Source: an uncultured Prevotella sp.
Lineage (GTDB): Bacteria; Bacteroidota; Bacteroidia; Bacteroidales; Bacteroidaceae
Direction of reading: 5' to 3'
NCBI GenBank assembly: GCA_900765465.1
Contig: CAAFRM010000214.1
Span: forward strand, 1 to 24,425
DNA length: 24,425 nt
Position numbers and translations under genes: made by a program. Positions 1-8,319 of the stretch are shown here, piece by piece. Each line of letters opens with the position of its first letter. Positions within the stretch are counted from its first letter, which is position 1. The notes below the pieces were generated by a model. That model saw only the letters and a program-made list of their open reading frames with translations, had not been told where the DNA came from and ran no database searches.

Positions 1-411
1 AGCAACGAGCTTTATAAGTATGTACTCGATGGTGAGGCACGTGGTGCTTTTGCCGGTAGAGTATTGGTTCGTCATGGTGCCCAGAAGACTACTTCGCAGG
101 AAACCAACCAGAATCTCTGTGCTACGAAGACTGCCCGCATGTTCACCCAGCCGATGCTGGAGATTTATGCCGACGATGTGAAGTGTGCGCACGGAAGTAC
201 TGTAGGTCAGCTCAACGATGCGGCATTGTTCTATATGCAGCAGCGTGGAGTGAGCCGTGAGGAGGCTAAGTTGCTCCTTCAGTTTGCATTTATCAACGAA
301 GTCATCGACAAGATGGAGCTGGAGCCATTGCGTGATCGCCTGCATCATCTCGTAGAGAAGCGATTCCGTGGTGAGCTCAATAAGTGTGAGGGCTGCAAGC
401 TTTGCAAGTAG
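1..411 (+). CDS. sufD: SufD, C-terminal part (Fe-S cluster assembly scaffold)
   Basis: Partial gene: the frame is open from base 1, so the true start lies upstream of the window, and the visible part is 136 residues ending at TAG. The motif KCAHGSTVGQLNDAALFYMQ is the SufB/SufD family signature; its histidine matches the conserved His of E. coli SufD. SufD forms the SufBCD scaffold that builds Fe-S clusters in the cytoplasm. SufD rather than SufB is inferred from the immediate downstream position of sufS, following the common order sufB-sufC-sufD-sufS. The extreme C-terminus carries three cysteines spaced C-x2-C-x2-C (KCEGCKLCK), which E. coli SufD lacks. The following gene starts 36 bases downstream. 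Confidence 0.9.
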   Translation, partial: SNELYKYVLDGEARGAFAGRVLVRHGAQKTTSQETNQNLCATKTARMFTQPMLEIYADDVKCAHGSTVGQLNDAALFYMQQRGVSREEAKLLLQFAFINEVIDKMELEPLRDRLHHLVEKRFRGELNKCEGCKLCK

Positions 412-447
412 ATAATATCCTTTTAAAGGAGTTAAGTTCTTAAAACT

Positions 448-1662
448 ATGTATGATATCAATCAAGTAAGAGCAGATTTCCCGATTTTATCGAGAACGGT
501 ATACGATAAGCCATTGGTGTATCTGGATAATGCGGCAACCACGCAGAAGCCATTGTGTGTGCTCGATGCCATGCGCGACGAGTATCTCAACGTGAATGCC
601 AATGTGCATCGTGGTGTGCACTATCTCTCTCAGCAGGCTACCGACCTTCATGAGGCAGCCCGCGAGACTGTGCGCAAGTTTATCAATGCGCCGAAGGTTG
701 AGGAAATCATCTTTACCCGTGGCACCACAGAAAGCTTGAATCTCGTGGTTTCATCGTTCTGCGATGCCTTTATGAGCGAAGGCGACGAGGTGATTATCTC
801 TACCATGGAGCATCATTCCAATATCGTGCCTTGGCAGTTGCAGGCAGCCAAGAAGGGTATCGCCATCCGTGTAATCCCAATCAACGATAAGGGTGAGATA
901 AACCTCGATGAATTCGCCCATTTATTCACCGAACGCACCAAAATCGTGAGCATTGCTCAGGTAAGCAATGTGCTCGGTACGGTGAATCCGGTGAAAGAGA
1001 TGATTAAGATTGCCCACGAGCATGATGTGCCTGTCATCGTGGATGGAGCACAGAGTACTCCTCACTTTGCAGTGGATGTGCAGGATATGGATTGCGATTT
1101 CTTCGCTTTCAGCGGTCATAAAATCTATGGTCCTACCGGTATCGGCGTGCTTTACGGCAAGGAAGAATGGCTGGAGAAGTTGCCTCCATACCAGGGAGGT
1201 GGCGAAATGATCGAGAGTGTAAGCTTCGAGAAGACCACTTTCGAGAAGTTGCCTTTCAAGTTTGAGGCAGGTACTCCGGATTATGTAGCTACCCACGGTT
1301 TGGCTAAAGCCATCGATTATGTCTCTTCGCTCGGTATGGACAACATTGCCAAGCACGAGCAGGAACTGACCCGTTACTGCATGGAACAGATGAGAACCAT
1401 CGATGGAATCAGGCTTTTTGGTGAGCAGGAGGGCAAGGATGCCGTTGTCAGCTTCTTGGTTGGTGATATTCATCACATGGATATGGGAACCTTGCTCGAT
1501 CGCCTGGGCATCGCCGTTCGTACCGGTCATCACTGTGCTCAGCCTTTGATGGACCGCTATGGCATTCTCGGCACCGTTCGTGCCAGCTTCGCCTTGTACA
1601 ATACCAAGGAGGAGGTTGATGCGCTGGTTGCCGGCGTGAAGCGAGTAGCCATGATGTTCTAA
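448..1662 (+). CDS. sufS: SufS-type cysteine desulfurase
   Basis: The 404-aa product is full length for group II cysteine desulfurases, which take sulfur from L-cysteine, release alanine and pass the persulfide to the SUF scaffold. Visible features are the N-terminal YLDNAATTQKP motif, the PLP-binding lysine in SGHKIYGPTG (about K225), and the active-site cysteine in RTGHHCAQP (about C363). The short loop around this Cys and the RTGHHCAQP context are typical of SufS rather than IscS/NifS. The ATG at 448 gives the expected N-terminus (DFPILSR...YLDNAATT). A purine-rich AAGGAG lies about 16 bases upstream, far for a Shine-Dalgarno, as is common in Bacteroidota. The gene is probably cotranscribed with sufD; no SufE/SufU partner is visible here. 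Confidence 0.95.
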   Translation: MYDINQVRADFPILSRTVYDKPLVYLDNAATTQKPLCVLDAMRDEYLNVNANVHRGVHYLSQQATDLHEAARETVRKFINAPKVEEIIFTRGTTESLNLVVSSFCDAFMSEGDEVIISTMEHHSNIVPWQLQAAKKGIAIRVIPINDKGEINLDEFAHLFTERTKIVSIAQVSNVLGTVNPVKEMIKIAHEHDVPVIVDGAQSTPHFAVDVQDMDCDFFAFSGHKIYGPTGIGVLYGKEEWLEKLPPYQGGGEMIESVSFEKTTFEKLPFKFEAGTPDYVATHGLAKAIDYVSSLGMDNIAKHEQELTRYCMEQMRTIDGIRLFGEQEGKDAVVSFLVGDIHHMDMGTLLDRLGIAVRTGHHCAQPLMDRYGILGTVRASFALYNTKEEVDALVAGVKRVAMMF

Positions 1663-1694
1663 GGAAGGATAGAAGCTCTCTTGTAAAAAACTTA

Positions 1695-2309
1695 ATGTCT
1701 ATGTTAGAAAGTCATTATTATAAGGATATGATAGAGGCTGGCTGCGATGAGGCTGGCCGCGGATGCTTGGCAGGCAGCGTATATGCTGCCGCCGTCATCC
1801 TTCCACCCAATTATCAGAATGCAGATTTGAACGATAGTAAGAAACTCACCGACAAGAAGCGCAAGGCGCTCCGCGAGCAGATAGAGCGTGATGCGGTGGC
1901 TTGGGCTGTGGGCGTGGTTACTCCCGAAGAAATCGATCAGATCAATATTCTGAATGCCAGTTTTCTGGCGATGCATCGTGCCTTGGACCAGTTGAAGGTG
2001 CGCCCAGAGGCAGTCATCGTAGACGGCAACCGTTTCAAGCCTTACCAGGATTTACCTTATACTACTATAGTAAAAGGTGACGGCAAGTATCTGGCGATAG
2101 CAGCGGCAAGCATCCTTGCCAAGACCTATCGTGATGACTATATGGATGCCCTTGCCGAGGAATATCCTCAGTACGACTGGAAGAGCAACAAGGGCTATCC
2201 TACGAAGAAGCATCGTGCGGCAATCAAGGAGTTTGGCACTACGCCATACCATCGCATGAGCTATAATCTTCTGGGAACAGGAGAACTCTCCTTGGAGTTC
2301 AAGGATTGA
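1695..2309 (+). CDS. rnhB: Ribonuclease HII
   Basis: The 204-aa cytoplasmic enzyme removes RNA from RNA-DNA hybrids and single ribonucleotides misincorporated into DNA. The family motifs are all present in order: DEAGRG (D18, E19), NDSKKL near 46-51, IVDGNRF (D110), KGDGKYLAIAAASILAK (D129), and the C-terminal KGYPTKKHRAAIKEFG and HRMSY segments. D18, E19, D110 and D129 align with the four catalytic carboxylates of E. coli RNase HII. It starts 32 bases after sufS, suggesting cotranscription, though the functions are unrelated. The ATG at 1695 was used; M3 is another in-frame option and would cost two residues. No convincing hairpin terminator follows. Confidence 0.95.
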   Translation: MSMLESHYYKDMIEAGCDEAGRGCLAGSVYAAAVILPPNYQNADLNDSKKLTDKKRKALREQIERDAVAWAVGVVTPEEIDQINILNASFLAMHRALDQLKVRPEAVIVDGNRFKPYQDLPYTTIVKGDGKYLAIAAASILAKTYRDDYMDALAEEYPQYDWKSNKGYPTKKHRAAIKEFGTTPYHRMSYNLLGTGELSLEFKD

Positions 2310-2465
2310 TAGAAAGCCCACTGACTAAAACTAAATCCACTAGATAAACTAGGTATTATTGTCTCTTTCCTTTGTTTTCCGTGCTATTTTTTGTTATTAA
2401 TTGTGTCTTTTTGTTTGTTTGTTATGTATATTTGTACAATCTGACGGATAATTGTACGATATGCA

Positions 2466-2497
2466 TTTATATATATACAATGAATTTCGTACTTTTG
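2466..2497 (+). promoter_or_regulatory. Bacteroidota-type promoter for the susC1 operon
   Basis: TACTTTTG at 2490-2497 is an exact match to the -7 consensus TAnnTTTG of the Bacteroidota primary sigma factor. A TTTA at 2466-2469, 20 bases upstream, stands where the -33 TTTG box is expected. Transcription would start near 2504, leaving a leader of about 100 nt before susC1. A second TAnnTTTG match (TATATTTG, 2427-2434) has a weaker -33 element and is less likely. Promoter assignment rests on pattern only. Confidence 0.65.
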
Positions 2498-2544
2498 CAG
2501 CAACAAATTTTAAACCAAAGAATTAAACAAAATTAAATACAAAC

Positions 2545-2598
2545 ATGAAAGTTGGTGGCGGGACGTTGGATTCTGCTGCTGATCTTCTTAAAAACTAA
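2545..2598 (+). CDS. Possible 17-codon leader ORF upstream of susC1
   Basis: ATG at 2545 opens a short frame (MKVGGGTLDSAADLLKN, stop TAA at 2596-2598) inside the presumed leader of the susC1 transcript. Its stop falls 7 bases before the susC1 ATG at 2606, a geometry suited to translational coupling or leader-peptide control. The stretch is richer in G and C than the AT-rich leader before it. No homology is recognised, and translation is inferred only from position, so this could be a chance ORF. Confidence 0.35.
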   Translation: MKVGGGTLDSAADLLKN

Positions 2599-2605
2599 AC
2601 CAGGT

Positions 2606-5600
2606 ATGAACAAAAACAAAGTCCTGAAAAGTTCTGTTCTGCCCTTGGCGCTGTGTCTCACGACGATGACTTTCTCACCAATCTTGGTGTCGAAGGCTAT
2701 TGCAGAGGTACAGAATGTACAACAGGGAGAACTTGTTAAAGGTACAGTTGTCGACGAGACCGGTGAACCAGTTATTGGTGCAACGATTTTGGTCGTGGGT
2801 GGTAGTAGTACGCAAGGTACAGTTGCCGATATGGATGGTAATTTCTCCATAAAGGTGAAGCCAGGTGCAAAGCTGAAGATTTCCTATATTGGATTCGCTG
2901 ATCAGGTTGTTCCAGCCAAGAATGGTATGAAAGTAACCATGAAGGAGGGTGGAGCTGTCAGCTTGAATGCAGTAGAGGTGGTGGCTTATGGTGTGCAGAA
3001 GAAGGTAACCATGACGGGTGCCATTTCCAGCGTGAAGAGTGAGGATTTGATCCGCACTTCCGTAGGTTCTGTCAATAACGTGCTCGGTGGTCAGCTTTCG
3101 GGTGTGACAACCGTACAGTATTCAGGTGAGCCAGGTAGCGATGCTGCAGAGATTTTCGTTCGCGGTAAGGCTACTTGGGGTGATTCGCAGCCTCTTATCC
3201 AGGTGGATGGTGTGGAGCGAACCATGGCAGATATTGACCCAAATGAAATCGAGAGTGTTACAGTATTGAAGGATGCTTCTGCGACTGCCGTGTTCGGTGT
3301 TCGTGGTGCCAATGGTGTTGTCCTTATCACTACCAAGCGTGGTGCTCAGGGTAAGGCCAAAATCAGTGTGTCAACTTCCTGGACCGCTCTTGCTCCTACC
3401 AAGATGGTGGAGCAGGCTAGTTCTTACGAGTATGCCAACTTCTATAATCAGATGTCTCTGAATGATTATTGGATGCGTGCAAACAAAAGTGTGGCAACTG
3501 GCAAATATCCTAGTTTGGAAGCATATACTTCAGAAAATGCTTTCTCTAACAGTTTCTCTGAGGGCATTATTCAGAAGTTTGCCACTGGCTCAGACCCTAT
3601 CCGTTTCCCAAGTACCAAGTGGGCTGATTATATCATGAAAGATGTAACTCTTCAGCAGCAGCACAACTTGAATATCTCGGGTGGAACTGATCGTGTGAAG
3701 TACTTTATCTCTGCTGGTTATTACTCTCAGGATGGTCTTTTCAAGGAGTTTGGTACTGGATACGACTATGGTTATCAGTATCATCGTTTCAACTACCGTT
3801 CTAACCTCGACCTCAAGGCAACCAAAACTACAACCTTGTCGTTCAATGTGGCTGGTAACGTGAGCAATGCTGATAAGCCTTATACGGGTTCAGGTGCTGC
3901 CGGATTGATTAAGCAGATTTATTATGCAACCCCATTCTCCAGTCCTGGTCTCGTGGATGGTAAGTTGGTTTATTGTACCACCGATTATGATGACCAGAAG
4001 TTGCCGTTCGTAGGTAATGCAGGTATGGGTTACTATGGCAATGGATTCATGCAGACCAATATCAATAAGATTCAGATGGACCTCGTTCTCGATCAGAAGC
4101 TTGACTTCATTACCAAGGGATTGAGTTTCAAGGCAAAGGGATCTTATAACTCTGCCTATACCATTAACAAGCAGGGTAAGAGCGTTGTGGCTTCATTCAA
4201 TCCGCTCATACAGTATGAGAAAGACGATCAGGGTCAATTCATCTTGGATGCAGAAGGTAACAAGAAAATAATATTAAATGCTGATGGTACACCATATATT
4301 GTATATCGTCAGAACGGCAATGATACCGATCCTTCTTACTCTGCTTCCCAGGGTAAGGCGCGTGACTGGTACTTGGAGGGTAGCTTCAACTATTCCCGTG
4401 TATTCGATAAGCATACCGTTAATGCACTGCTCCTTTACAACCAGTCGAAGCAGTATTACTATTCTGGCAGTTCTTATCCAGATGTACCTCGTTCTTACGT
4501 AGGTCTTGTGGGTCGTGTTACTTACGACTATGCCAGCCGATATATGGCAGAGTTCAACATGGGTTACAACGGCTCGGAGAACTTTGCACCGGGCAGACGC
4601 TTCGGTGTCTTCCCTGCAGGTTCTGTGGGATGGATTCTCAGCGAGGAGAAGTTCTGGAAGCCAATTTCCAAGGTGGCTTCTTTCTTCAAGATCCGTGCAT
4701 CTTGGGGTCTCGTTGGTAACGATAAAACCAAGGATGCTATCCGATTCATGTATCTCGCCGATCCATATATTACGGGCAGTTATGGCTTGGCAAACAATAT
4801 GAGCAACTGGGCAGATTCCTATGGCTATCTCTTCGGTAACGCACAGTCGGGTACCGTTCAGGGAACCTCTTCTGTAGCTGGTGCATACGAGTCTATCAAG
4901 AACAACCCAGATATTGGTTGGGAGAAGGCATTCAAGCAGGATTATGGTTTTGATCTGTATTTCTTCGGCGACCGCTTTAAGACTACTTTCGATTATTATC
5001 GTGAGCATCGTACAGATATCCTTGTTCGTGATGAAACTGTACCATCAACCATCGGTTTCACTATGCCTTATACCAATGCCGGTGAGACAAAGTCGTGGGG
5101 TTGGGAGCTTTCGCTCGGTTACAATGATAAGATAGGTAAGGACTTCCGCTTCTGGGGCAAACTGAATCTCTCTTACAACCAGAATGAAATCGTAGAGATG
5201 AAGGAGGAGCCTAAGAAGAATGAATACATGATGGCAAGGGGTCATCGCATCGGTGCCCGTTCTATGTATAAGTTCTGGAAGTATTACGAGGGCGAACAGA
5301 CCAAGGTAGAGTATGAGAAGACTTTCGGTCAGCCATTCCCAGCACAGCTGAAGGATTACCTCATGCCTGGAGATTGTGTATATATCGATCTTGATGGCGA
5401 TGGTAAGATAGATCCTAATGATAAGACTCGTGACAATGGTTATACGGATGATCCTGAGTACATGGCTGGTTTGACACTTGGCTTTAACTACAAGCGCCTG
5501 ACTTTCAATATGCAGCTCACTGGTGCATGGAATGTAAGCCGTTACATCACCGATGTGTTCCGTCAGCCATTCTTCTGTTCTTCCAATACAACCCAGGGTG

Positions 5601-5950
5601 GACTTCTTTCATACCATGTTAACAATACATGGACACCAGGAAGCTATGAGTCGCAGAATGCACTTTATCCACGTGCAACATGGGATAATGCCGAGCAGAA
5701 CTATACAGAATCAGACCTCTGGGAGAAGGATGCCAAGTATCTTCGTCTGAAGACTGTCTCTTTGTCATACGATTTCATAAATCCAGCTTTCAAGAAGATT
5801 GGTATGCACAAGTGTGAGGTAACCCTTTCGGGCTATAACCTCCTTACCTTTACTCCTTATAAGTGGGGTGACCCGGAGACCAGAGCTTCTAATGCTCCAT
5901 CTTACCCATTGCAGCGCACCTACACCATTAGTTTGAATGTAGGCTTCTAA
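2606..5950 (+). CDS. SusC/RagA-family TonB-dependent outer-membrane transporter (SusC1)
   Basis: From the ATG at 2606 the protein has 1114 residues. It forms a TonB-dependent outer-membrane barrel that imports oligosaccharides captured by its SusD lid. A signal peptide covers about residues 1-34. A carboxypeptidase-regulatory-like domain follows at about 43-115 (VKGTVVDETGEPVIGATILV, YIGF). The SusC plug lies at about 125-250, with LIQVDGVERTMADIDPNEIE and VLKDASATAVFGVRGANGVV; the rest is barrel. The C-terminus ends in Phe (SLNVGF), as expected for outer-membrane proteins. The frame is open back to a TTG at 2552, but 2606 gives a normal signal peptide and avoids overlap with the leader ORF. 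susD1 starts 20 bases downstream. Substrate is inferred to be a pectin fragment from the PL11 and GH28 neighbours. Confidence 0.93.
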   Translation: MNKNKVLKSSVLPLALCLTTMTFSPILVSKAIAEVQNVQQGELVKGTVVDETGEPVIGATILVVGGSSTQGTVADMDGNFSIKVKPGAKLKISYIGFADQVVPAKNGMKVTMKEGGAVSLNAVEVVAYGVQKKVTMTGAISSVKSEDLIRTSVGSVNNVLGGQLSGVTTVQYSGEPGSDAAEIFVRGKATWGDSQPLIQVDGVERTMADIDPNEIESVTVLKDASATAVFGVRGANGVVLITTKRGAQGKAKISVSTSWTALAPTKMVEQASSYEYANFYNQMSLNDYWMRANKSVATGKYPSLEAYTSENAFSNSFSEGIIQKFATGSDPIRFPSTKWADYIMKDVTLQQQHNLNISGGTDRVKYFISAGYYSQDGLFKEFGTGYDYGYQYHRFNYRSNLDLKATKTTTLSFNVAGNVSNADKPYTGSGAAGLIKQIYYATPFSSPGLVDGKLVYCTTDYDDQKLPFVGNAGMGYYGNGFMQTNINKIQMDLVLDQKLDFITKGLSFKAKGSYNSAYTINKQGKSVVASFNPLIQYEKDDQGQFILDAEGNKKIILNADGTPYIVYRQNGNDTDPSYSASQGKARDWYLEGSFNYSRVFDKHTVNALLLYNQSKQYYYSGSSYPDVPRSYVGLVGRVTYDYASRYMAEFNMGYNGSENFAPGRRFGVFPAGSVGWILSEEKFWKPISKVASFFKIRASWGLVGNDKTKDAIRFMYLADPYITGSYGLANNMSNWADSYGYLFGNAQSGTVQGTSSVAGAYESIKNNPDIGWEKAFKQDYGFDLYFFGDRFKTTFDYYREHRTDILVRDETVPSTIGFTMPYTNAGETKSWGWELSLGYNDKIGKDFRFWGKLNLSYNQNEIVEMKEEPKKNEYMMARGHRIGARSMYKFWKYYEGEQTKVEYEKTFGQPFPAQLKDYLMPGDCVYIDLDGDGKIDPNDKTRDNGYTDDPEYMAGLTLGFNYKRLTFNMQLTGAWNVSRYITDVFRQPFFCSSNTTQGGLLSYHVNNTWTPGSYESQNALYPRATWDNAEQNYTESDLWEKDAKYLRLKTVSLSYDFINPAFKKIGMHKCEVTLSGYNLLTFTPYKWGDPETRASNAPSYPLQRTYTISLNVGF

Positions 5951-5970
5951 TCAAAAGGTAATGTAAATAA

Positions 5971-8280
5971 ATGAACAAAGAAACAATGAAACATAATATA
6001 CTATTACATAGTGCAGTAGCAATGCTCATGGCAGGTGCGGCGTTTACCGCTTGTACTGATACCATTGCCGTGGGTGATGCCTCTCTTGACAAAGCGACCA
6101 GTTCTACTGCCACTATCGACTCTGTATTCCAGAATGCAGAATATACACGTGAGTTTCTTGTAGGTATCTACTCCAAGCAGTATTATGGCTTACCTTATTA
6201 TAATGGTGGAACCAATATGCCTCATGCGGGTAACCCATATGCTGGTAAGTTTGATGCACTCACCGATTGCTGGCATGACTTCTTTAACGGACCTGCCGTA
6301 TATACCAAGTACTATACAGGTTCTCTGACTGCCAATGTTGACCGTTCTGATGGTTTGGATGGTCCGCTTTATTCATATGATAAGGAATTCCAGTGGAAGA
6401 CGATTCGTGCAGCCCAGATTTTCCTGGCTAATGTAGATCGTGCTCCTGAGGCTGATATGACGCAGGAAGAGAAGAATCGCCTGAAGGCTGAAGCTCGTTG
6501 TCTGATGGTTGATGCCTTCTTCAATACCTTCCAGCATTTTGGCGGTATTCCTATCATGGATCATCCTTTGGAGACTAGTGAGGTGAGCGGACAATTCCCT
6601 CGTAATACGGTAGAGGAGTGTGTGAAGTGGATGGTAGATGAGCTTGACCAAGCTATTGCCGAGAATGCTTTGCCATGGGTGACAAAGAGTCCGGCAACAA
6701 TGAATGGCCGTTGGACCAAGGCTGGTGCGATGGCTTTGAAATGTAAGGTTTTGCAGTTTGCTGCCTCTCCTTTGCTGAATCCAGAGGATGGAAAGCCATA
6801 TTATGATGGTGCTTCTGAGGAAGTGAAGCCATACATCATGTATACTGATGCTTCTAAGTATCAAGATCGTTGGGATGCCTTTGCCAAGGCTTGCGATGAT
6901 TTCTACAACATGTTGCAGCAGGAAGGAACGTATCAGCTTGAGGAAGCTAATATCCCTGCCAAGGTTACTAAGGCAGACGAGAAGGTGGCTTACTATCGAC
7001 TGGCTTATCGTCGTGGTTATTATCTCAATGCTTCTACCGAGGTATTGCACTCTGTGCGTGTACAAGGTAATGATATGACGGGTGCAGGCCGTTATTGCTG
7101 GCACTCTTGGTATTCTAAGTCAGTGCCACGTAATGCTTATTGCCCTACACAGGAGTATGTGGAGAAGTTCTCTTGGAATGATGGCGAACCGTTCAATTGG
7201 GAAAATGCTGCCAAGAAGACTTATAAGAGCCAGGCTACTCAGCCAGATTCTACTATGGTGTACCATGCGGATGGAAGCTTTACCGTGAATGTGAAGAACT
7301 TCGTAACCAATAAATATACAGGTGCGATTTCCCGCAATAAGAAGTCTCTGCATACCATGTTCGTAGATGGTACTGTGCCTGCTGGTAGCCGACAGATTAC
7401 CACTACGCTTACTCGTGATCCACGCTTGTATGAGGAGTGCATCGTAAATGGTCAGAACATGAACCTCGACTGGACAACAGCTTCTATGACAGGTTATCCT
7501 TGGGAGCTTTGGTACAGTGGTAATGATGGTGGTACCGGTGTCTTGACCCAGCAGAATACCATGTTTGGTACAGGCTACGGATTCAACAAGTATTATTTGG
7601 GATCTGGTGGTTATCCTTCAGACGATTCCGGTGATTCTTATCGTTTCCCAACCCAGTGGGTTGCTTTGTCTTTGCCTGAGTTCTATCTGCAGTATGCAGA
7701 AGCTCTTGTGAAGCGCAGCAATAAGAATGTGGCTAAGGCTGTAGAGATGGTGGATAAGGTTCGCTCTCGTGTAGGTCTTCCTTCTATGGCTAAGGTTTGG
7801 ACAAACCCTACATTCCGTAAGGCAAAGGCCTATACTGCAACTACTGCTGAGGCTGCCCTGAATACAACTGTAACTCTGAAAAATGGTGCAACCTCTAATG
7901 AGTTTATGGAGGAACTTCTCGATGAGCGTGTGCGTGAATTGGGTCTTACCAATGCCCGCTGGTTCGACATGGTTCGCCTGAAGCGTACTGATTGGATGAC
8001 CAAGCAACTCCATGGCTTGATGCAGTATCGCCTGATTCAGACTAGTGATGGTTTCCAGAGCCGTAACGCAGCCTGGGTAGGAGCAGACCGTGAGAATGAC
8101 CCTTCATCAACACAGCCTCTGTTCTTCTTGAGTTGCATTAAGACAATTACTGCCAACAGCCGTTATCTCTGGTCTAAAGATCCTAAGAGTAACGAGGTGA
8201 AGAAATGGTTACTTGACCCACTTCCACAGGCAGAAATTAATAAGAAATATGGTCTTGTTCAGAATCCTGGTTGGGAGTAA
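5971..8280 (+). CDS. RagB/SusD-family surface glycan-binding lipoprotein (SusD1)
   Basis: The 769-aa partner of SusC1 is larger than most SusD proteins (roughly 500-650 aa). The N-terminus has a lipoprotein signal with Cys28 in the lipobox FTAC, so the mature protein should be lipid-anchored and surface-exposed. Family features are the TPR-like helical segment around 140-300 (RLKAEARCLMVDAFFNTFQH, then FGGIPI), the C-terminal SusD block near 565-670 (YLQYAEALVKRSN; FMEELLDERVRELG, with the Glu near 644; NARWFDMVRLKR), and the terminal NPGW signature. An alternative start is M6 at 5986, which also leaves a good signal peptide. It would bind oligosaccharide at the cell surface and cap the SusC1 barrel. 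It is cotranscribed with susC1 and is followed by susC2 within 27-39 bases. Confidence 0.93.
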   Translation: MNKETMKHNILLHSAVAMLMAGAAFTACTDTIAVGDASLDKATSSTATIDSVFQNAEYTREFLVGIYSKQYYGLPYYNGGTNMPHAGNPYAGKFDALTDCWHDFFNGPAVYTKYYTGSLTANVDRSDGLDGPLYSYDKEFQWKTIRAAQIFLANVDRAPEADMTQEEKNRLKAEARCLMVDAFFNTFQHFGGIPIMDHPLETSEVSGQFPRNTVEECVKWMVDELDQAIAENALPWVTKSPATMNGRWTKAGAMALKCKVLQFAASPLLNPEDGKPYYDGASEEVKPYIMYTDASKYQDRWDAFAKACDDFYNMLQQEGTYQLEEANIPAKVTKADEKVAYYRLAYRRGYYLNASTEVLHSVRVQGNDMTGAGRYCWHSWYSKSVPRNAYCPTQEYVEKFSWNDGEPFNWENAAKKTYKSQATQPDSTMVYHADGSFTVNVKNFVTNKYTGAISRNKKSLHTMFVDGTVPAGSRQITTTLTRDPRLYEECIVNGQNMNLDWTTASMTGYPWELWYSGNDGGTGVLTQQNTMFGTGYGFNKYYLGSGGYPSDDSGDSYRFPTQWVALSLPEFYLQYAEALVKRSNKNVAKAVEMVDKVRSRVGLPSMAKVWTNPTFRKAKAYTATTAEAALNTTVTLKNGATSNEFMEELLDERVRELGLTNARWFDMVRLKRTDWMTKQLHGLMQYRLIQTSDGFQSRNAAWVGADRENDPSSTQPLFFLSCIKTITANSRYLWSKDPKSNEVKKWLLDPLPQAEINKKYGLVQNPGWE

Positions 8281-8319
8281 TGAACTCTTTGGGACTAACA
8301 AACTAAAATGAATTTGTAT

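Noticed and set aside
922..1533. Open frame of 203 codons antisense to sufS.
   Set aside because: Shadow of the sufS reading frame; no family features and no promoter or spacing to support it.
2427..2434. TATATTTG as the promoter of the susC1 operon.
   Set aside because: It matches the -7 consensus, but its upstream box is poor (ATTG at 23 bases spacing), whereas TACTTTTG at 2490 has a better-placed partner. A secondary start is still possible.
2552..2605. N-terminal extension of SusC1 from a TTG at 2552.
   Set aside because: It would place 18 extra residues before a normal signal peptide, uses a rare start, and overlaps the ATG-started leader ORF; ATG 2606 is the better start.
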